Positions 58,405-64,000 of a stretch of DNA of 64,000 nucleotides are shown one piece after another. Origin of the DNA: Whitmania pigra. Its lineage: Eukaryota > Annelida > Clitellata > Hirudinida > Haemopidae. Position 1 is the first letter of the stretch, and each line of letters begins with the position of its first letter. Below the pieces are notes generated by a model. That model was given only the letters and a program-made list of their open reading frames with translations, searched no databases and was not told the origin of the DNA. Both the position numbers and the translations under genes were made by a program. The stretch is taken from assembly GCA_021613335.1 (NCBI GenBank), contig JAJTWR010000263.1, positions 1,596,001 to 1,660,000 on the forward strand, written 5' to 3'.

Positions 58405-60434
58405 ATGCAATTATGCCCAACTTGTGAAAGGGAGATTTTGAGTTATGCTATGAACTGTGTCGAATGTCAGGTTATTGCCGAGAAACCTTCTGAAGTGTCG
58501 TCCGCGAGATGGAAGCATTTGGTGGCAGGAGGATTTGCTGGGGCAATGTCCAGGACTTGTACGGCACCACTGGACAGATTAAAAATTGTACTTCAAGTGA
58601 GAAACATTGACAAACATTAGTAATTTTAGGACTTTAGCAGACTTGTTGCACATCACATTTAATTATCATTTCAGGTCTGGGAACCCAGCAAACAAATAGC
58701 ATTGAGTCAAATAATGAAGGACCTTCTTAAAGAAGGTGGTTTCATCTCGCTATGGAGAGGAAATGGGATGAATGTAACCAAAGTTGTGCCAGAAATGGCC
58801 TTCAAGTTCACTTTTTACGAAGAAGTTAAACAAATTATTCTGGCCACGCAAGGGAAGTCACAGCTGAACATGGGTGACAGGATGATTGCAGGCGGAATTG
58901 CAGGACTTGCCTCACAAACTTTAATTTATCCTCTTGAAGTAAATATCAATAACTCTTAGTTGTTCTGTTCAATTTTTGTATTGAACTGAGCTGAGATGAT
59001 GCATGAGATCATGGTGCATCAGATCTTATGTGACCTTAATGCTGAAATGTTTATTTCCATTTTTCTTATCACTTGAGCTAATCTGTGTCAAAGTTGTTGT
59101 AATGCTTGATATAAATGTATATTCTTCATAAAAGTTCTGTAATTATCTTGTGTCTATTAAGCATTTCATCTCTTTGTCTTCGTGAGCTTAAAAACTTCGG
59201 TGTATTGAAATTATGGAAATTAGATGAGAACTTTGACTTGCAGGTTGTTTAGGTCAATGCTAATTAAACATGACTTCTTCAGTGGTGTTTTGCTAAGACA
59301 ATTTGTTTAAGTGTGTTTGAATTGTTGTTTGATTTTGTTTATTTTCAAGCAATAACAATTTAAATGTCATTTATTTTCATCTCAAGGTGATAAAAACACG
59401 CCTCGTTTTGAGAAAGACGAACCAATCTAGCTGGTCTTGCGTTCAAGACATATTCCATCGTGGTGGAAAATCCCCTCGAGCATTTTTTCCAGGATACCTC
59501 CCCAACGCCATCGGAATAATTCCATATGCTGGCATCGATCTCGCCGTTTATGAAGTGATTATCGGTCGATTGAATTAATTGGATTTAATTTATTGCATGC
59601 AGTTCACATTAGAGAAGAATTTGACTATAAGGATTATATTATAAGGATTTGACTATTTATTTAGAAAGTTTGATTTTGGTTAATATTAAGAAATTGTTGT
59701 AAAGACTTTGAAGAGGCAATACATAGAGTGGTCGGGAATCGAAGGAAAGCCGAACAGCATGGTTTTGCTGTCGTGCGGTGTTTGCAGCAGTTTGTTGGGG
59801 CAGACCTTGACCTACCCTCTCAACCTCATCAAAACCCGAATGCAGGCCACCCATTGTTAGCTTCCTCTTTTTACGGTGCTAGGGATTATTGTGCACATTT
59901 TTAGCTTATTTGTTATGTCATTACAAATTCAAGTCTTGTTACACTCATGCCTCGTCTATAATTATGAGATTTCAGAATAATTCACTCGCAATGAATAGCT
60001 ACTGGCATATTTTAAGATATATTATTTATGAGTAATGGAAGTTTTGTGGGATTACATTTTAAGAAACATTCTTGACTGGTTATTGATACTTTAGCATGCT
60101 TTTCTTTAGCTGTAGTTTGTTTTCAATGTGATAAGTGCTTGAACTTAATGCAATTGATGCCATTATTTTTGAGGCTATTAAGTCCTGACTTTTAGGTTGA
60201 ATTATTTTATAGATATTGGACTTTGATTTGACTTTATATGCATTTTTTATAGTTGGAGAAGGCGACAGTGCAATGACCCTCTATCAGAACTTCAGATATG
60301 TCGTCGACTGCTACGGGGTGTTTGGCCTATACAGGGGCCTCCTGCCAAATCTCATGAAAGTAGCCCCCGCAGTGGCCATCATTTACACCGTCTACGAACA
60401 CACCCGAAATTTCCTCGACGCCCCCATGACCTGA
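58405..60434 (+). CDS. SCaMC-type mitochondrial carrier (ATP-Mg/Pi, SLC25A24/25/23/41 group), 5 exons
   Basis: Inner-membrane carrier of the SLC25 family; this subgroup exchanges ATP-Mg for phosphate. Exons 58405-58596, 58675-58938, 59387-59554, 59705-59855, 60253-60434: 957 bases, 318 residues in one frame. All three repeats are present with signatures [25 protein letters not shown] and [12 protein letters not shown]. Subfamily motifs include [56 protein letters not shown] and [20 protein letters not shown]. The N-terminus is uncertain: the frame from ATG 58405 adds [18 protein letters not shown], but an acceptor-like ATGTCAG at 58470 suggests the conserved part may start at 58471 after an unseen exon. 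No EF-hand domain is visible, so it is a short form or is missing 5' exons. AATAAA at 60807-60812. Confidence 0.88.
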
Positions 60435-60954
60435 GAGGATGACTTCCCTTGCCAGTTTCGATTAAGCACCCTTTCGAGGCACACCTCCACATCTTGTCTG
60501 TCTGGTTCTCTTTTTACTTTGTAGGTCCATTGTTAGGTGAAATGTGGATCTTGATTTATGTGCACTTGAACTTATATTGACTGGATGTTATACACATTTA
60601 CCTCAAATCTCTCTTGTGCTGCCTACAACACCTGAGTTAATCCACTGCCTGATGTATTTGTTTTTTAATCTCGATGCTCCGAGGCACGTTTCCTAGCTTC
60701 ATTGACTTGTTGTTGCTTAAGAATTGTAAAGAGTCCGTCTCATTGTGTAGAATGCTTTCGTGATGCATAATTACTCGCTCGATTGATCTTATTCAATTTT
60801 ACAGAAAATAAAGAATCTCTTGCACTAAATTGACTTTTATCAAATTCAATAGAATTTGTAAAAAAAAATTAAAGAGAAATTAGAAAACATCTGACAGTTT
60901 CTGGTTACGAAAGTTTTGGATGAAGAAATGATTTAAAATGGTTCTCCTCTGAAG

Positions 60955-63112
60955 TCACTCTGAGTTAAAGTAGATGCTTTGCATGGAGTAGAGACGGTCG
61001 ATCGGGTTCGAGTCTTGCATTAGTCCGAACGGGAGATTTTTTTGAGGGTGTTGCAGGATTTGCGTGGTGTTGTTCAGGTGGGGAAATAGACCATTCTCTG
61101 ATTCCTTGAGAAAGGTATAGTGCTGTTGCGATTGTTGCTGATGATTGTGAGGCTCATTCTTGTTTTGGTAAGAGTCGAAAAAGTTGTGTTTGTCGTTGGA
61201 GTATTTTTCATTGTTGATCAAATCCTGAGGTAACAATATGTCTAAAGATGTGGAGTGTCTTTTTTCTGGGTCTGCTTGAATAGAAAGCTTTAGTTGCATT
61301 TATCGAACTTTTTAAAGGCTTTTTTGTAATTTATAGAAGTTGATACAATGACACCAACTGTTTGAAAGAGGAGTGGATGTGTTTAATTGGTTATTTTTTG
61401 CATCTGTTGTTCCCTCACTTGACTTTGATTCTCCAGGTGAAGCCCCTAGTTTGGAAAGCAATGTTTGATTTATTAAAGTTATTGATGCTTAAAAGACATT
61501 TGTTACTTACCCACTGCTTCTGAACTGGAATCGCTCAGAGGTGTCAAAACACCTGAAAATTAAATATGTTCATTCAGACGAGGTGCTGGATTACTGAGTG
61601 TGAAAGAGTTTTATGATTTTTGTTGTTTTCGTTTTGTAATTGAGCTGAAACCGGATGTAAGATGTTTCTATTTACATCAACCAACCGGTTCTACTTAATT
61701 CTTACTCCCGATAAAGTGGTTCTTACCAGACAACAAAATCGTGCAAAGAATCTCGGCGCGTTCGACGCTCTGACTAGTCACAACCGGTTCCAAGTTAGTC
61801 AAGGTTTAGCAGCACTTATTCACGAATAGCATTAATTTAAGATTGTTGAAATGTCAGGAATGCAATAAAAAGTAAAAGTTGATGCATCTTAAGTAGTAAG
61901 TTGTGGCATGAGATATGTCTGACGTATTGAGTGATCGATAAGAGGTGACGCATTTGGTAGTTAGTATTTTTTTATAAAAGCTGCTTTAGGTTTTCCATGG
62001 ATACAAAACATAAACACCGATTCCTTACCATTTACTTCGTCTTCTTTCTTCTTTTTGTTCGCTAATTTATTCTGATTATTCTTCTTCTCTTTGTCGCCAT
62101 TATTTTGACCGTCCTCAGTTTGACGTCTAGCTAATTTCTTCATCTGTTGATGTCACCATGTTTTAAGCAATAATTAAAATAATTATAAGTGCAATTAAGG
62201 TGCGTTAAAAATAGTCTTTAACTTATGTAAATAATGTGGTGCTTTCCAGAAAATAAATCGCGTATTTAAACGTGAGTGATTTTTTTAAAATAAACTTTAT
62301 TTTCAGCCGAGATGAGAGTAATTTCGTTCCATTTAATTGATGGATGCTTCTCTCTTAATCTTTATTAGTTTCCTGTGAAGCGCCCAGAACATTTTAAGCT
62401 AAGAATTTATTGATGATGTCAATATAGACCTTAGCTCTTTGATTCTGAAACCAGACTTGAACAACCCTGACACTTAAACCGGTCTCTGATGCTAAGGTTT
62501 CTCTGACCTGCAACAACATGTGTAATGATATTTGCGTTAAAGAATAATTAAAAACATTATTAAACATAATAATAAACATTAAAAAATTTAAAATTCGAAC
62601 CTTCCGACATGGTTTTGGATTAACTTCGAAAGATGCCTTAAATTTTCTTCTTTGAGATGTGGTCAGGATGGTGCGTGGTCTCTTAGGACCCTTATTCTGA
62701 TCATTGTCACCATCTTCTAAACTGCAGCTATCGTCATCGGCTGGTGATGGTTATGATGATGATGAGAATTTAATTTATATATTTGATGAATATGTAAATG
62801 TATAACGATGAATTTTGATGATTAGAGGATAAAAATGAGAAATTGGCCTCACACATAGCAAACCAGTCGCAGAATCCAAGGTGCTGATGAGGATTGAAGA
62901 ATTTGTTCTGTCGTTGCAGGAAAATGTCTGAGTGAACTTGACAGTAAACGCTTGAATCGACCACCGACAACTGATCCCCCTTCTGCAGCAACTGCCCACA
63001 GACACAACAAGCAAAACATTGGACGTGGAAAATGGCTTCCTGCGACGCCCTCATGACCAGATCTTCCGTTCCTATGACCTCCAGACATCCTCTGCAGCGC
63101 ACTCCAAACATT
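60955..63112 (-). CDS. LMX1: LMX1-type LIM-homeobox transcription factor, 3' seven exons (partial)
   Basis: Nuclear DNA-binding regulator; LMX1 proteins pattern dorsal limb and neurons in vertebrates and have arthropod counterparts. Exons (minus): 63112-62853, 62740-62601, 62507-62430, 62143-62029, 61552-61511, 61445-61359, 61274-60955, frame kept. The first seen exon is LIM domain 2 (CRGC...[10 protein letters not shown]...YCQVH). A homeodomain follows across three exons: [53 protein letters not shown], with Gln50 and Asn51. Its match to LMX1A/B is very high. The C-terminus has [10 protein letters not shown], a diagnostic LMX1 ending. LIM domain 1 and the start codon lie beyond 64000. The last acceptor (CTATTCAAG) was chosen on phase. 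Confidence 0.94.
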
Positions 63113-63314
63113 CTGTGGATTATTTGTTAACTTATTATATTTATAGAATGAAAGTAGATATCGAGCGGGGACCCCGGCCCCGACAAATTTTAGCCGGGGA
63201 ATGTCGTAAATCATGTACAAGAAATTTAGACAATTTTTTAAAATGCGAAAGTCTATTCCATGTTTGAATCCATGTTATCATAAGATTGAATAAAATCATC
63301 AGGTGTTAGTTATA

Positions 63315-63400
63315 AAAGCTCTTGAGAGAGGCCGGGATTTGAACTCCGGATGGAGTCGCACCAAGGCCAAAGTCTCAATCTACTGATGCCTGGTATTAAT
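63315..63400 (-). repeat. tRNA-like fragment (SINE head candidate)
   Basis: On the minus strand TCCGGAGTTCAAATCCCGGCC forms a T-arm-like hairpin with a B-box, preceded by GGCATCAGTAGATTGAGAC. The 5' half does not pair with the 3' acceptor side, so a functional tRNA is unlikely. Confidence 0.4.
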
Positions 63401-64000
63401 AATTCATGATTCGAGCTTTACAAATGAGCATATATTATGATAACTCATAATAAATAAAATTGTCCGTTATTTGGGCACCTTTGCGGAATAATCCCGTCGC
63501 TCTTAAATTACTTATACTTAGGAAACGGTAATGTTCTTTGGCAAACGTCTCACCATGAAATCCATTTAAAACTATTTTTACTGTCACTTGGGCTGGCAGA
63601 TGGGCCATCCATCCATCCGCCCGTCCATCCAACCATCCATTAACTTCAGGTTTGCCACTCTGCTAGCAGCTCGTTAGGACACATCATATATAACAACATA
63701 GGAAAGGATCATCCGAGACACCCATACCTTTCTTCTTATACGGTCGAACCCGGTCATGTCGTCGGCCTAGGGGTTTGCCAAAAGGCGTCAAGATAACCGA
63801 AAATCAATATGGTGCTTGTATATTAACAATATGCTTGCAATTTCTTTATGTATAATGTGAGTTAATAACTGAGAGTGCACACGCACGTGTTTTAGGTTTT
63901 TTAAACAACAGCAATTGATATTGATATTTGATATTTTATAACAGCAATATGTTTATACATGTTTGCTAATAACAAAATGCACGTGTGAACCAACTAACAG
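63401..64000. other. Probable LMX1 intron, no exon seen
   Basis: Searched for the missing LIM domain 1 (spaced Cys/His pattern) on the minus strand and found none. It contains a short CCATC repeat near 63604-63640. No other feature. Confidence 0.5.

Noticed and set aside
63315..63400. Functional tRNA gene on the minus strand
   Set aside because: T-arm and B-box are present but there is no pairing acceptor stem or clear anticodon arm.
1..64000. CRISPR arrays, bacterial operons or phage modules
   Set aside because: The sequence is intron-bearing animal DNA; the regular repeats present are micro- and minisatellites without unique spacers.

Overview
The window is animal nuclear DNA, AT-rich, with spliced genes on both strands, GT-AG introns mostly of 60-1600 bases, AATAAA polyadenylation signals and several families of transposon debris. 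The best clue to the taxon is the lamin gene. It lacks a CaaX box and ends in a hydrophobic tail like that of arthropod Lamin C, so I infer an arthropod, with modest intron sizes for that group. I cannot name the species.

Layout. 1-4500: gene-poor, with a (TTG)n array and a LINE 3' end. 4529-6279 (+): RABL3 small GTPase, 8 exons. 7684-7828 (-): orphan-looking terminal exon. 7901-10000 (+): LRR plus Ig membrane protein, 3 exons. 11176-12428 (-): aerolysin-like (ETX/MTX2-type) protein, 3 exons. 12.4-19.8 kb: a transposon-rich stretch with a FLYWCH-MULE gene, a deleted hAT element that still has its 8-base target-site duplication, a LINE tail and SINE-like pieces. 19873-27360 (-): SLC26A11-like sulfate/anion transporter, 22 exons, including one GC-AG intron. 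28800-32074 (+): LMBR1-family membrane protein. 33713-37702 (+): CDC16/APC6. 38870-41981 (-): Lamin-C-type lamin. 42885-46244 (+): mitochondrial ClpX. 49631-54437 (+): Shroom-like protein with a C-terminal ASD2-like region. 56596-56773: 178-base hAT MITE with target-site duplication. 58405-60434 (+): short SCaMC-type mitochondrial carrier. 60955-63112 (-): 3' part of an LMX1 LIM-homeobox gene whose first LIM domain lies beyond the window.

Exon models were built by hand from splice signals, conserved protein motifs and reading-frame continuity. In every multi-exon model given here the summed exon lengths keep one frame. The genes are mostly housekeeping or developmental and form no operon-like pathway. 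SLC26A11/LMBR1 and lamin/ClpX are head-to-head pairs with gaps of about 1.4 and 0.9 kb, which may be shared promoter regions. CDC16/lamin and the carrier/LMX1 are convergent. I saw no CRISPR array, rRNA, convincing tRNA gene or bacterial-style feature. The observations most worth a second look are the aerolysin-like gene, the CaaX-less lamin, the two hAT copies with clean target-site duplications, the orphan minus-strand terminal exon and the unassigned coding-like block beside the aerolysin gene.
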